DNA from: Ga0077560 sp046330435
GTDB lineage: Bacteria > Actinomycetota > Thermoleophilia > Miltoncostaeales > Miltoncostaeaceae
Length of the DNA stretch: 64,000 nt
Assembly: GCA_046330435.1 (NCBI GenBank)
Contig: JAXLST010000006.1
Location: forward strand, 451,928 to 515,927
Direction of reading: 5' to 3'
Position 1 is the first letter of the stretch. Every line of letters begins with the position of its first letter. The position numbers were made by a program, and so were the translations under genes. Under the pieces are notes generated by a model. That model had not been told where the DNA came from and did no database searches. It saw only the letters and a program-made list of their open reading frames with translations. Shown here one piece after another: positions 32,848 to 49,563 of the stretch.

Positions 32848-34449
32848 ATGGAACGGACCAGGAGGCGCGGCCTGCGCGGCCTCGCCACCGTGCTCGCGGT
32901 GGCGGCGGGCTGTCTGGCGGGCGCCATGCCGGCCGCCGCCGCCGGGAGCAACGGCACCCCCGGCCTCGACTGGGCGGACTGCGGCGACGGGTTCCAGTGC
33001 GCCACCGCCCACGTGCCCCGCGACTACTCGCGGCCGATGGCGGGGACCGTTGACATCGCGGTCATCAGGAAGCCGGCCACCGGCCCGGACCGCATCGGGA
33101 CCCTCTTCACGAACCCCGGCGGCCCCGGCGGGTCCGGCACCGGGTTCGTCCGAGACGCGATCTCGCTGTACGCGACGCTGAACGACCGCTTCGACATCGT
33201 CGGGTGGGACCCGCGCGGCGCCGGCGAGAGCGGCCCGGTCTCCTGCCTCACCGCGGCGCAGCGCGAGGCCCGCTGGCCGAAGACCGACCCCTTCCCCACC
33301 CTCGCCACGCTCGACCCCACGGCACGGCAGGCGAAGGAGCTCGCGGACGGCTGCGCGGCGGCGGACACGGACCGCACCCTCTCCGGGTTCACCACCGAGA
33401 ACGCCGCCCGCGACCTGGACCAGCTGCGGCGCCTCGTCGGGGACCCCAAGCTCAACTACCTGGGCTTCTCGTACGGCACGTACCTGGGCGCCATGTACGC
33501 CGCCCTCTTCCCCGGCAAGGCCCGGACCCTCGTGCTGGACGGGGCGCTCGACCCCGACCAGTACACCAACGACCCCCTGCAGAACCTGGTGGAGCAGTCC
33601 GCGGGCTTCGAGGACAGCCTGGACCGCTTCTTCGCGTGGTGCGCCACGTCGCCGCTGTGCGGGTTCCAGGGCGGGCGTCCCGCCTACGACGCGCTGGTGA
33701 AGCGGGTGCTCCAGACCCCGCTGCCGGCGACCGCCTCCGGCGACCCGCGCCCCGTGCTGGCCGGGGACCTGCAGAACGCCACCGTCGGGGACCTGTACGC
33801 CCGGCAGGCGTGGCCGGACCTCGCGTTCATCCTCACCGAGGCCCAGAAGGGCGACGGCAGCGCCGCGCTCGCCCTGTCCGACGCCCTGCGCGGCCGCATC
33901 GACGGGGAGACCTACGCACCGGACATCGACGCGTTCGTGGAGACCTCCTGTGCGGACCTGTCGTACCCGCGCAGCGCCCGGGCGTTCGCCCGGTACGAGC
34001 GCGAGGCCAAGCGGTCGCCGTTCGTCGGCCTGTCGAACCTGTGGGGCGAGTCGGCGCCGGGCTACGTCTGCGCCGTCTGGAAGGCGCGGGCCCGTGAGCA
34101 GTACACCGGCCCCTTCCGGTTCCGTCAGGCGAAGGGCGGCGCCCCCGCCCTGGTGGTGGGCAACACCCACGACCCGGCGACCCCGCTCGCCGGGGCCGTG
34201 TCGCTCACCCGGCAGCTCGGGAAGGCCCGGCTGCTGGTGATGGACGGCGACGGGCACACGGCGTACGGCGGCAACAGCGCCTGCATCGACTCCGCCGTCG
34301 ACGCGTACCTGGAGGACCTGGCCGTCCCGGCCGCGGGCACCGTCTGCGACCAGGAGGTCGTGGACCCCGACCCGGCCGCCGCCCCGGTGGCCGCGGGCGC
34401 GGGGCTGCGCCGCACGACCGCCGGCATCGCACGCCTGCGCGTCGGCTGA
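32848..34449 (+). CDS. Secreted alpha/beta hydrolase with TAP-like C-terminal domain
   Basis: 533 residues from ATG 32848, with a GGAGG site 7-8 bases upstream (so this one has a leader). A signal peptide is clear (RRRGLRGLATVL, then a hydrophobic stretch ending AMPAAAAG). The oxyanion region TNPGGPGGSG is followed by nucleophile elbow GFSYGTYLG (Ser about 208). Asp lies in GNTHDPATP near 441 and His in DGDGHTAYGG near 470. This is the pattern of streptomycete tripeptidyl aminopeptidases and relatives. Several cysteine pairs suit secretion. Confidence 0.87.
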   Translation: MERTRRRGLRGLATVLAVAAGCLAGAMPAAAAGSNGTPGLDWADCGDGFQCATAHVPRDYSRPMAGTVDIAVIRKPATGPDRIGTLFTNPGGPGGSGTGFVRDAISLYATLNDRFDIVGWDPRGAGESGPVSCLTAAQREARWPKTDPFPTLATLDPTARQAKELADGCAAADTDRTLSGFTTENAARDLDQLRRLVGDPKLNYLGFSYGTYLGAMYAALFPGKARTLVLDGALDPDQYTNDPLQNLVEQSAGFEDSLDRFFAWCATSPLCGFQGGRPAYDALVKRVLQTPLPATASGDPRPVLAGDLQNATVGDLYARQAWPDLAFILTEAQKGDGSAALALSDALRGRIDGETYAPDIDAFVETSCADLSYPRSARAFARYEREAKRSPFVGLSNLWGESAPGYVCAVWKARAREQYTGPFRFRQAKGGAPALVVGNTHDPATPLAGAVSLTRQLGKARLLVMDGDGHTAYGGNSACIDSAVDAYLEDLAVPAAGTVCDQEVVDPDPAAAPVAAGAGLRRTTAGIARLRVG

Positions 34450-34499
34450 CCGCATGGCCCGGTGGGCGCGCCGCCCGGCGCGCCCACCGGGCCATGCGG
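34450..34499. terminator. Perfect 23-bp inverted repeat after the TAP-like hydrolase
   Basis: Left arm 34450-34472 and right arm 34477-34499 are perfect reverse complements of 23 bases with a 4-base GCCC loop. It starts one base after the hydrolase stop codon. There is no T-tract (CCCGGCGG follows), so termination would rest on the very strong stem alone. It could also protect the 3' end of the transcript. Confidence 0.7.
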
Positions 34500-34513
34500 C
34501 CCGGCGGACCGGT

Positions 34514-34519
34514 CATGAT
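34514..34519 (+). promoter_or_regulatory. Possible -10 box (CATGAT) of the M50 protease gene
   Basis: CATGAT ends 9 bases before ATG 34529, right after the large hairpin; no Shine-Dalgarno site. Weaker match than the other leaderless cases. Confidence 0.35.
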
Positions 34520-34528
34520 TCCGCCCGG

Positions 34529-35476
34529 ATGAGCACCGAGGCCGTTCCCACCTGCCCCCGCCACCCCGGCGTCGAGACGCTGCTGTCCTGCACGCGGTGC
34601 GGGGCGCCCGCCTGCCCCGACTGCCTGGTCACCAGCGCGGTGGGCAGCCACTGCGTCGACTGCGTCCGCGGGCAGCGGCGTGAGGGCACCGTGGCCGCCC
34701 GCGCCGAGAGCCGGCTGTTCCGCCCCGGGCTCGTGTTCTACGCGCTGCTCGCGGCGTTCGCGGTCGCGTGCGGCTGGGCGGCGGCCACGCCCATCTCGTC
34801 CGTCGGCCCGTCGGCGGCGGACCGCATCGCCCCGATCCTGGTCGTGATCCTCGGCTGGATCGTCTCGCTGTGCATCCACGAGTGGGCGCACGCGGCGGTC
34901 GCGTACCGGGGCGGCGACCGCACCGTCGCCGAGAAGGGCTACCTCACCCTCGACCCGCGGCACTACGCCGACCCCATCTGGTCGGTCGCCATGCCCATCG
35001 CGTTCCTCATCCTTGGGGGCCTGGGCCTGCCCGGCGGCGCCGTGTGGATCGAACGGCACCGCATCCGGTCCCGCGCCGTCCAGAGCATGGTCTCCCTCGC
35101 GGGGCCCGCCACGAACGTGGCGTTCGGGGTCGTGGTGCTCGCGATCGTGAAGACCGGGCTGGTGGACGAATCCCCGGTGTTGCACTTCGCGCTCGCCTGG
35201 CTCGGGGTCCTGGAGTTCGCGACCGCCGTGCTGAACCTCATCCCCGTGCCCGGCCTGGACGGCTACGGCGCGATCGAGCCGTACCTGCCGCACGAGATCC
35301 GGATGATGCTCCGCCCCGTCAGCCAGTTCGGGATCATCCTGCTGTTCTTCCTGTTCGTCTCCACGGACGCCGGCAACTGGCTGTGGGACGCCGCCGAGTG
35401 GGCCACGAACCTGATGGGGGTGGACGACACCACCATCGCCATCGGCCAGGTGCTCACGGACCTCAGCCTGAACTGA
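34529..35476 (+). CDS. M50 (site-2-protease/rhomboid-like) membrane metalloprotease with B-box-type zinc finger
   Basis: 315 residues. Residues 7-50 hold a Cys/His-rich finger (CPRHPGVETLLSCTRCGAPAC, CLV, HCVDC). After a basic linker there are about six membrane segments. The zinc site HEWAH (near 117-121) lies in a membrane helix, and the third ligand is likely in NLIPVPGLDGYGAIEPY (consensus N-x-P-x-x-LDG). Start ATG 34529 is chosen because the upstream frame begins inside the 23-bp hairpin. Intramembrane proteases of this family often cleave anti-sigma factors; no substrate is next to it. Confidence 0.82.
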   Translation: MSTEAVPTCPRHPGVETLLSCTRCGAPACPDCLVTSAVGSHCVDCVRGQRREGTVAARAESRLFRPGLVFYALLAAFAVACGWAAATPISSVGPSAADRIAPILVVILGWIVSLCIHEWAHAAVAYRGGDRTVAEKGYLTLDPRHYADPIWSVAMPIAFLILGGLGLPGGAVWIERHRIRSRAVQSMVSLAGPATNVAFGVVVLAIVKTGLVDESPVLHFALAWLGVLEFATAVLNLIPVPGLDGYGAIEPYLPHEIRMMLRPVSQFGIILLFFLFVSTDAGNWLWDAAEWATNLMGVDDTTIAIGQVLTDLSLN

Positions 35477-35486
35477 GGCCGGAACG

Positions 35487-35516
35487 ACCGGGGGGCGCCA
35501 TTCGGCGCCCCCCGGT
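35487..35516. terminator. Terminator hairpin between the M50 gene and rpoC
   Basis: Perfect 13-bp stem (ACCGGGGGGCGCC with GGCGCCCCCCGGT) and a 4-base ATTC loop in the 45-bp gap between convergent genes. No long T-tract; probably bidirectional. Confidence 0.7.
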
Positions 35517-35521
35517 GTCCC

Positions 35522-40090
<4,569 letters not shown>

Positions 40091-40120
40091 GTGCGCTCGC
40101 TCCTTCTCGCGACGGGCGGC

Positions 40121-40195
40121 GCGTTGACGCGCGCCGCTCGAGGTGGGTTCGCCTCGAGAGACCCACCGGGGACGGCGTCAACCGCCCCCGGTGGG
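40121..40195 (-). promoter_or_regulatory. Hairpins in the rpoB-rpoC gap
   Basis: The 113-bp gap holds two perfect inverted repeats: CTCGAGG/CCTCGAG (40137-40143 with 40152-40158) and CCCACCGGGG/CCCCGGTGGG (40162-40171 with 40186-40195). A third GC-rich self-complementary stretch lies near 40121-40135. None has a T-tract. They may act as processing or stability elements between the two cistrons. Confidence 0.4.
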
Positions 40196-40203
40196 CGCTC
40201 CCG

Positions 40204-43956
<3,753 letters not shown>

Positions 43957-44046
43957 GTCGCGAGGCCTCCTGGACGAGCATGGTGGCGGCGGGCAGCGGG
44001 CACGGCCCCACCCCGTGAAGACTCACCGGGCGAGGGGCGGCCGGGT

Positions 44047-44052
44047 ATCGTA
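44047..44052 (-). promoter_or_regulatory. Predicted -10 box of rpoB-rpoC
   Basis: TACGAT on the minus strand directly after a TTTTTTGG stretch, about 90 bases upstream of rpoB. No clear -35. Since rpoB is cut off from rplJL here, it needs its own promoter, and this is the best candidate in the 258-bp divergent gap. Confidence 0.5.
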
Positions 44053-44159
44053 CCAAAAAACCGCAGGGGTGAGCCACCCGTGAGAACACGCCGTGGGTGG
44101 GACGGCGTCATGGGGTGGGTCACAGCAGCCGAAGTCAACCCGACCGGACGGACAAGAGT

Positions 44160-44178
44160 GCGAACACTACCTGTTCGC
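44160..44178. promoter_or_regulatory. Palindrome GCGAACA-N5-TGTTCGC, operator-like
   Basis: Perfect 7-base inverted repeat with a 5-base spacer in the divergent gap between rpoB and the 44215 gene, about 36 bp from that start codon. The size and position suit a dimeric repressor site. It differs in spacing from actinobacterial LexA boxes. Confidence 0.45.
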
Positions 44179-44199
44179 GACGCCGTATTCCAAGCAAGG

Positions 44200-44205
44200 C
44201 ATACT
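44200..44205 (+). promoter_or_regulatory. -10 box (CATACT) of the 44215 gene
   Basis: CATACT ends 9 bases before ATG 44215 with no Shine-Dalgarno site. The same hexamer precedes the unknown gene at 53924. Confidence 0.45.
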
Positions 44206-44214
44206 TCCCCTTCG

Positions 44215-44706
44215 ATGACCGACCCCCTCCCCCACCTCCCGGCCGACGGCTCCGACGACTTCCCCGCGCAGCTGGCCGTCCTGCTGGAGACCGCCCACAC
44301 CCTGTGGGGGCAGCCCGACGAGCGCCGCAGGATGCGGTACTTCGGGTTCCGGCCCGCCGTCGAGCAGGGGGTCCTGAAGCGCGAATGGCACGGCATGCAG
44401 GTGCGCGTGTCGTCCAACACCCTCCGCGCCGCCCTCCCCGGCGCCGGCGAGCTCGTCTACCGCGGCGGGGACCGCACCGTCCTCCTCGACGGCGGCCCCT
44501 TCGCCCCCACCGAGGGCGGCCTCGAGCTCGTCCGCCAGCTCATGGACCTCATCCAGTCGTACGAGCGCTGGGTCGAGTCCCGCGAGGGCCGGGAGGAGCG
44601 CATCGCCCGGGGGCGCCCAGACCGGCCCCGACGCGCGCCCCCTGAACGCCCTGGCCGAGACGCGCCGCACGCAGCGCCTCCTCAGGTCCAGCGCCCCCGC
44701 CGCTAG
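44215..44706 (+). CDS. Protein of unknown function
   Basis: 163 residues; not recognised. The first 125 look like a folded, mainly helical domain (FPAQLAVLLETAHTLWGQPD, then MRYFGFRPAVEQGVLKREWH). The last 35 are disordered and Arg/Pro-rich. No signal peptide or membrane segment. It is divergent from rpoB, with a palindrome in the shared upstream region. The start is supported by the -10 box; an upstream extension in frame would run across that box. Confidence 0.6.
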   Translation: MTDPLPHLPADGSDDFPAQLAVLLETAHTLWGQPDERRRMRYFGFRPAVEQGVLKREWHGMQVRVSSNTLRAALPGAGELVYRGGDRTVLLDGGPFAPTEGGLELVRQLMDLIQSYERWVESREGREERIARGRPDRPRRAPPERPGRDAPHAAPPQVQRPRR

Positions 44707-44788
44707 GCGTTCCCCAGAACCCGTCCGCCTCATCCCGACGCGGTGGCCCGGCAGGCCGGCGCGGATGGCGCGCCCTCGGCGTAACCAC

Positions 44789-45420
44789 GAGTTGCTTCTT
44801 GCGGGTCGACTCGAAGGCGCGGTGAGATTCGGGATTGTTGTCGGCCCGGTTTTCCGTGACCGCCCGGCCCGGCAGTCGTTTGGCGCTGAGATGCGTTCGG
44901 GGGGTTTTGCGCCTGGAACCGCGCCCTGCGGCTGCCCGGATCCAATTTGAGGTCGCCATCCATGGCTCCCGGATCCCGACCCTCACCATCCGCACTCTCG
45001 TGTTCTGCGGATCACCTGCCAGGCGTCCACACGGGTACAGACAGGCGACTCCTGCGCATCAACTCGCTGACGTCCCTGCGCGCCAATTGACCGCTTGTCC
45101 TCCGCCCATGGATGGGCGGAATTCCTCCTCGATCACGAGTCGTGGTCGCACCGGGAAGCGACTCTCAGTACCCGTGAGGACGCCAACCCCGTAAAGGCGC
45201 ACCACAAGAAGATGCGGACGGCGAGGGTTGAGCAGCTGGGAGCCATGGATGGCGACCTGAATGCTGAGGCCGGGCAGCCGTAAGGCGCGGTTCCAGGCGC
45301 AAAACCCGCCGTGGGCCATCAGCGCCAAACGACTGCCGGGCCGGAACGGTTCTGAAAAACCGGCGCGACAACAATCCCGAATCCCGACGCGTCAGCGAGT
45401 CGATGCGCAGGAAGCAACTC
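44789..45420. repeat. Large imperfect inverted repeat of an unrecognised intergenic element
   Basis: This stretch has no gene I can support. Arm A (about 44789-45095) and arm B (about 45122-45420) are diverged reverse complements. Matching blocks: GAAGCAACTC (44789-44798 minus; 45411-45420 plus), CGACAACAATCCCG (44830-44843; 45366-45379), a core from GGCGCGGTTCC to GACTGCCGGGCCGG (44864-44925; 45284-45344), the 20-base GGAGCCATGGATGGCGACCT (44950-44969; 45239-45258), and GTACCCGTG-N-GGACGCC nearer the centre. A near-perfect palindrome (TCCGCCCAT-GG-ATGGGCGGA, 45101-45120) lies at the symmetry centre. Confidence 0.8.
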
Positions 45421-45545
45421 TCAGTACCGGCGAGGACGCCCACCCGTGAGGCTCGAGGCTGCCGTAAGGCGCGGTTCCAGGGACCAAACACCCCGAACGC
45501 ATCTCAGCGCCAAACGACTGCCGGGCCGGGCGGCCATAAGAAGCC
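45411..45545 (+). repeat. Third, direct copy of the intergenic element, internally deleted
   Basis: From 45411 the sequence repeats arm B in direct orientation. GAAGCAACTCTCAGTACC matches 45155-45172, and the core GGCGCGGTTCCAGG to GACTGCCGGGCCGG recurs at 45468-45529. The offset between the matches falls from 256 to 184 bp, so this copy lacks about 72 bp, including the GGAGCCATGGATGGCGACCT block. Confidence 0.75.
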
Positions 45546-45589
45546 GACCTGCCAGCCGGGAGAGGCCGTTCTGAGAAGCAAGAACACGC

Positions 45590-45612
45590 CCGGGGGCCCC
45601 TGGGGCCCCCGG
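45590..45612 (-). terminator. GC hairpin after the small 45629 gene
   Basis: Perfect inverted repeat CCGGGGGCCCC/GGGGCCCCCGG around a single base. On the minus strand it is followed by the T-rich GCGTGTTCTTGCTTC. It lies 16 bp after the stop of the minus-strand gene. Confidence 0.6.
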
Positions 45613-45628
45613 CGCGGACTTCATTCGG

Positions 45629-45841
45629 TCAGACCGTGTCCCCGAAGCGACCGATCACCTGGCCGCCCTTGACGACGGCGAGGTCATCGAGCCAGCCGGT
45701 GAGGCGGGCGTGGTCCTTGTCGTCCTCGGCGAGGGTGGCGAGAGCCTCCTGCACCTGCGCGGCAACGTCGTCGACGTTGCTCTTGTTCGCGGTCGAGACC
45801 TTGTCCCGAAGCGCACTCTTGAGGGCCTGGTCGAGCGGCAT
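45629..45841 (-). CDS. Small protein of unknown function
   Basis: 70 residues from ATG 45841, with GGAGG about 9 bases upstream. Acidic and helical (ALKSALRDKVSTANKSNVDD), ending DDLAVVKGGQVIGRFGDTV. Not recognised. It has its own ribosome-binding site and a hairpin terminator, so it looks like a real single-gene unit. Confidence 0.55.
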   Translation of the reverse strand: MPLDQALKSALRDKVSTANKSNVDDVAAQVQEALATLAEDDKDHARLTGWLDDLAVVKGGQVIGRFGDTV

Positions 45842-45941
45842 TTCTGTCGTCCTCCGAAGGGTCGGGTCGATCCGAGCGGGAATTCTGCGCCAGCGTGGGG
45901 GCGTTTGTCCATGCCCGTCGGGCAATTCCGTCTCCGACAGT

Positions 45942-48022
45942 TTACCTGAAACGGAGGACATGATTTGAGGTTCGTACGTTCCCGGCCGCATCACGGAGCT
46001 GGAGGCGGATGACGTTGCGGCCCGGAAGCAGCCTGCCCACGGGGATCCGCCGGTTTCGGACGGCCCTCAGGGAGACCGTGCGGGGCTTCACGCCGGGCGC
46101 GGAGAGGGTGAGGGTCATCTGCGGCGCACCGGTGTCCCGGGCGGACAGCACGACGAACGCCTGGCGCTTGCGCTTGGGGTCGGGCTTGGCGCCCTTCGGG
46201 CGGGGGACGGCGAAGGTGCGGACCACCCTGAGGACCGGCGGGGTGTTGTCGACGCGCACGCGCCACTCGCGGCGGCCGGTGTTGCCGGGCCAGTCGCGGG
46301 AGTCGACCGCGAAGGCGAGCTCGCCGTCCGGGAAGCGGCGGGTGTCGAGCCGGACGCCCAGGCCGTCGCGGGCGAGGACCTGCGCGAGCTGGCGGTCCCC
46401 GGTCCAGAGGGTGAGGCGTGAGATGCGGGACGGGTCCGCGGCCTTCACGGCCACGGTGACGGGGCCGCGCACCGCGCTGCCCTCGGCGGGCCGCAGGCCG
46501 GTCACCACCGGCGGGACGAGGTCGACGCGGGCGCGTCCCGCGCCGTAGGCGTCGTCCGGGCCGGGTCGCCCAGGTCGACGGCGTCGCGCAGCAGCAGCGA
46601 CCGGACGTCGGCGGCGGTGGGGTTCACGCCCGTGGCGCGCATGCTGGCGATGATCACGGCGGCGGCGCCGGCGGCGTTGGGCGCCGCGTTGGAGGTGCCG
46701 CCCACCAGCCGGGGGCCGTTGGGACCGGCGAGGCTCGTGTCGGTGGGCGCCACCATGTCCGGCTTCTGGCGCCGGTCGGCGGTGGGGCCGTGGGAGGAGT
46801 AGCTCTTGAGGCGGTCGCCGCGCCAGTCGACGGCGCCGACCGAGATACCGCCCGCCGCGTCGCCCGGGGTTGGGACGCTGGACTCGGCGGACCCGCCCAG
46901 CACCAGCGGGATGTCCACCTCTCGGGAGAACACGGTCACGTCGCCCGCCGGCGGCGGGCCGCTCACCAGGCGCACCGCGAGGCGGAAGAAGCCGTCGGCG
47001 GGCGGCAGGTACCCGGTGATGCGCTCCGCCGGCGCCGCACCGGACGACTGCCGGTCCGTGCTGGTCGCCACGGCGGTCCAGCTGCCGTCGTCGTTGCGGC
47101 GCTCCAGGGCGATGTCGAGGTCCGTGCGCGGGCCGGAGGGGCGCTGCACCCAGGACACGGCGAAGGTGATGGGCTTGCCGGCCCCCTGGTAGAAGAGCCC
47201 GCGCTCGGCGCCGGCGAAGTCCAGCAGGCCGTCGCCCTCGGCGTCGGCCCAGGGCCCCGCCCAGTGGCGCTGCGCGTAGTTGCCGGCGCTGTTGAACCAC
47301 AGCAGGCCGGCGGCGGCCGCCCGGTCGACGGCCTGGGCGGCCGGGCCGGTGCCGTCGAACGGCCCCTCGATGAAGTTGTTCGAGTGGACGACGATGTCGG
47401 GGCGCCGCGCGATGAGGAAGTCCACGGCGGTGACGAAGTCCTCGGGCGTGCGGTAGTTCACGAACACGTACGTGGCCTTCGGGGCGTAGTCGAAAACCGT
47501 CTGGGCGACCAGCTCGCCGTGGTTCGTGGCGTTGCCGTACGCGTTGCGGCCGGGCAGGCCGTTGACCGTGTCGAAGCTCCGGGTCTCGGTGCGCTCCGCC
47601 GGCGGGAGCTCGTTCTTCGCCCGCAGCGTCTCGATGTTGTTGCCGAAGCCGAGGTCCAGGATCGCGATGACCAGGCCCTCGCCGCCGTTGGCGGCCGGGA
47701 CGACGGCGGCGGCGCCGGTGCGGAACAGGCCCTCCGACGTGACGGCGGTCTCGTCCTCGAAGGCGCTCGGCGCGACCCCCGCCGCGGCGACGCCGGGGAG
47801 GCGGCGCAGGGCGGCCACCCGGCCGGGGGCGGCGACCACCTGCAGCGTGCGGCCGCGGACGCGCTGGACCCGCAGCGCGGTGCGGCCCAGGGCGGCCCGC
47901 ACGTGCGCCGCCTGGCCGGCCTGCGCCTGCACGGTCACGGCGACCGGCGCCTCGGAGGCCCCGGCGGCCGCGGGGACGCAGGCCAGGGCCGCGGCGGCGG
48001 CGAGCAGCGCCCGGCGCCTCAC
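45942..48022 (-). pseudogene. Subtilisin-like (S8) serine protease, broken by one frameshift
   Basis: Signal peptide (RRRALLAAAAALACVPAAAG), a propeptide-like region, then an S8 domain: Asp in VIAILDLGFGNN, His in ATNHGELVAQ, oxyanion Asn in VHSNNFIEGPFDG, Ser in GGTSNAAPNAAG. Around 46556 the frame ends in a spurious tail (ARTTPTARDAP), while the expected PGPDDAYGAGRARVDLVPPV continues in another frame. One missing G explains it. The rest (to 45942) encodes a beta-rich C-terminal domain. All catalytic residues precede the break, so a truncated active enzyme or a sequencing error are both possible. Confidence 0.8.
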
Positions 48023-49520
48023 CGGGCGCCCCGGATGCGCAGCACGCGCGTCGTCCTGTTCCCCGCCAGGTCCCGGGCCACGACCGTGACGCGGGTGGTG
48101 CCCCGCGGCCGCATCCGCAGCGTGACGACGGCCCGGCGCAGCAGCCGCGTGCGGGCGCCCGGCACCCGCACCTCGACCGCGTCCAGCGTGCCGTCGTCCG
48201 TCGCGCGGACGCGCAGCACCGAACGCGACGGGATGTACCGGGCCTCGAGCCGCGGAGCGCTCAGATCCAGCCGCACCATCCCCGCACCGTACCCTGTGTC
48301 CGGGCCGGCGGGGCCCAGGTCCAGGCGCCGGCGACCAGCGCCCCCCGCAGGTCCCCCACCGCGGCCGGCAGGCCCTGCGCCAGGCGCCGGGCGCGCAGCA
48401 GCACCGCGGCGCCCGCGACGTGGGCCGTGGCGGCCGAGGTGCCGGCGGTGCCCGGGAAACCCGGGTTCGCCGTGACGTACGTCGGCCCCGAGACGTCCGG
48501 CTTCACCCGGCCGTCCTCGGTGGGCCCCTTCGACGAGTACGGCGCCAGCGAGCGCGACTGCCACGGCACGGCACCCACCGTGGGGGCCCCGCGGGCGTCG
48601 CCCGGCGTCAGGACGCTGCCGTCCGCCACCGCGCCGTCCAGGTTGGCCGATCCCGACACCAGCTCCAGCAGCTGGGGCACCGGCGTCCTGGCGCACGACG
48701 GCCCGGTAGGCGCCGTCGTCGACGGCCTGGAGGGCGGTGTGGCCACCGACACCGCGCCGGTCGCCTGCGAGGCGGCGACGGCCGTCCAGGCGCCGTCGGC
48801 GCCGCGGTGCTCCACCGTGAACGAGGCGGACGCACCCGGGTCGCGCCAGGACAGGTGCAGCTGGATCCACGTGCCGGCGAGCGTGCGGATCCCAACGGGC
48901 TGCGCCTCGCCCGGGGCACCGTGCCCGCCCAGTGGCGCATCGCGAAGTTCCCGAGGAGTTCACCCACAGGACCCCGCCGGCCGCCGCCCGGTCCACCGCC
49001 TGCGCGGCGGGGCCGGACCCGTCGAACGGGCCGTCCAGGAACGAGTTGGAGTGGCTCACCACCGGGATGCCCTGGGCGGTCACCCAGTCCGCGGCGGCAC
49101 CGAACTCCGCGACCGTGTTGTAGTTCACGAGCACGAGGCGGGCGCCGGGCGCGACGTCGTGCACGATCTCCGCCATCCGCGTGCCGTGCTCGGTGGGCAG
49201 GCCCAGGCGGTTCCGCCCGTCCAGCCCGTACCGGGCGTCGAAACTGCGGACCGTGAGCTGGTCGCGGGCCGGAAGCTCCCCCGCCGCGATGGACGCGTCG
49301 AGCCCGCCGAAGCCCTCGTCGACGATCGCGACGGTCTGGCCTCGCCCGTGTCGCCGGCGCTCCACAGCACGTCGGCGCCCATCCGGAACGCGCCCTGCGA
49401 CAGGACACCGGCCTGCAGGGCCGGAGCCGCCCCCAGGACGGCCGTCGCCACCAGGGCCCCCGGGAGTCCGAACCGCCTCACGAGCGGGGACTTCACCACA
49501 CGGGCCACACGGTGGTCCAC
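48019..49520 (-). pseudogene. Second subtilisin-like protease, multiply frameshifted
   Basis: Tandem paralogue of the next gene (ATGA overlap). Conserved pieces lie in different frames: signal peptide region from 49520; AIVDEGFGGLD, TEHGTRMAEIV and VSHSNSFLDGPFDG in one frame; FAMRHWAGT and the region around TVEHRGADGAWTAV in others; GTSAATAHVAGAAVLL (Ser) in another; then TGYGAGMVRLDLSAP. Frame changes are needed near 49343, 48950, 48915, twice within about 48680-48745, and near 48310. Six or more indels in 1.5 kb point to a decayed gene. Confidence 0.8.
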
Positions 49521-49522
49521 CT

Positions 49523-49553
49523 TCCGGGTCCCCGGCGACGCCGGGGACCCGGA
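49523..49553 (-). terminator. Hairpin after rplL
   Basis: Perfect 13-bp stem TCCGGGTCCCCGG/CCGGGGACCCGGA with a 5-base CGACG loop, 10 bp after the rplL stop. No T-tract. It separates rplL from the broken protease gene, whose likely start (49520) lies just beyond it. Confidence 0.65.
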
Positions 49554-49563
49554 GCGGCGTGGA

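Noticed and set aside
34454..34528. Upstream start for the M50 protease gene
   Set aside because: The extra residues would be encoded by the right-hand part of the 23-bp hairpin and look random; ATG 34529 begins a normal zinc-finger sequence.
44160..44178. SOS (LexA) box
   Set aside because: The arms CGAAC and GTTCG match, but they are 7 bases apart while Gram-positive LexA boxes have 4. Kept only as a generic palindrome.
44789..45545. Insertion sequence
   Set aside because: The inverted repeat could suggest one, but there is no transposase frame between the arms and no target-site duplication was found by eye.
44549..45672. Several short open frames in the repeat region (for example around 44730-44963 and 45059-45328 minus, 45261-45449 and 45403-45672 plus)
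   Set aside because: They are low-complexity, lack start signals, differ in frame between the repeat copies, and come from high GC content and the repeat itself.
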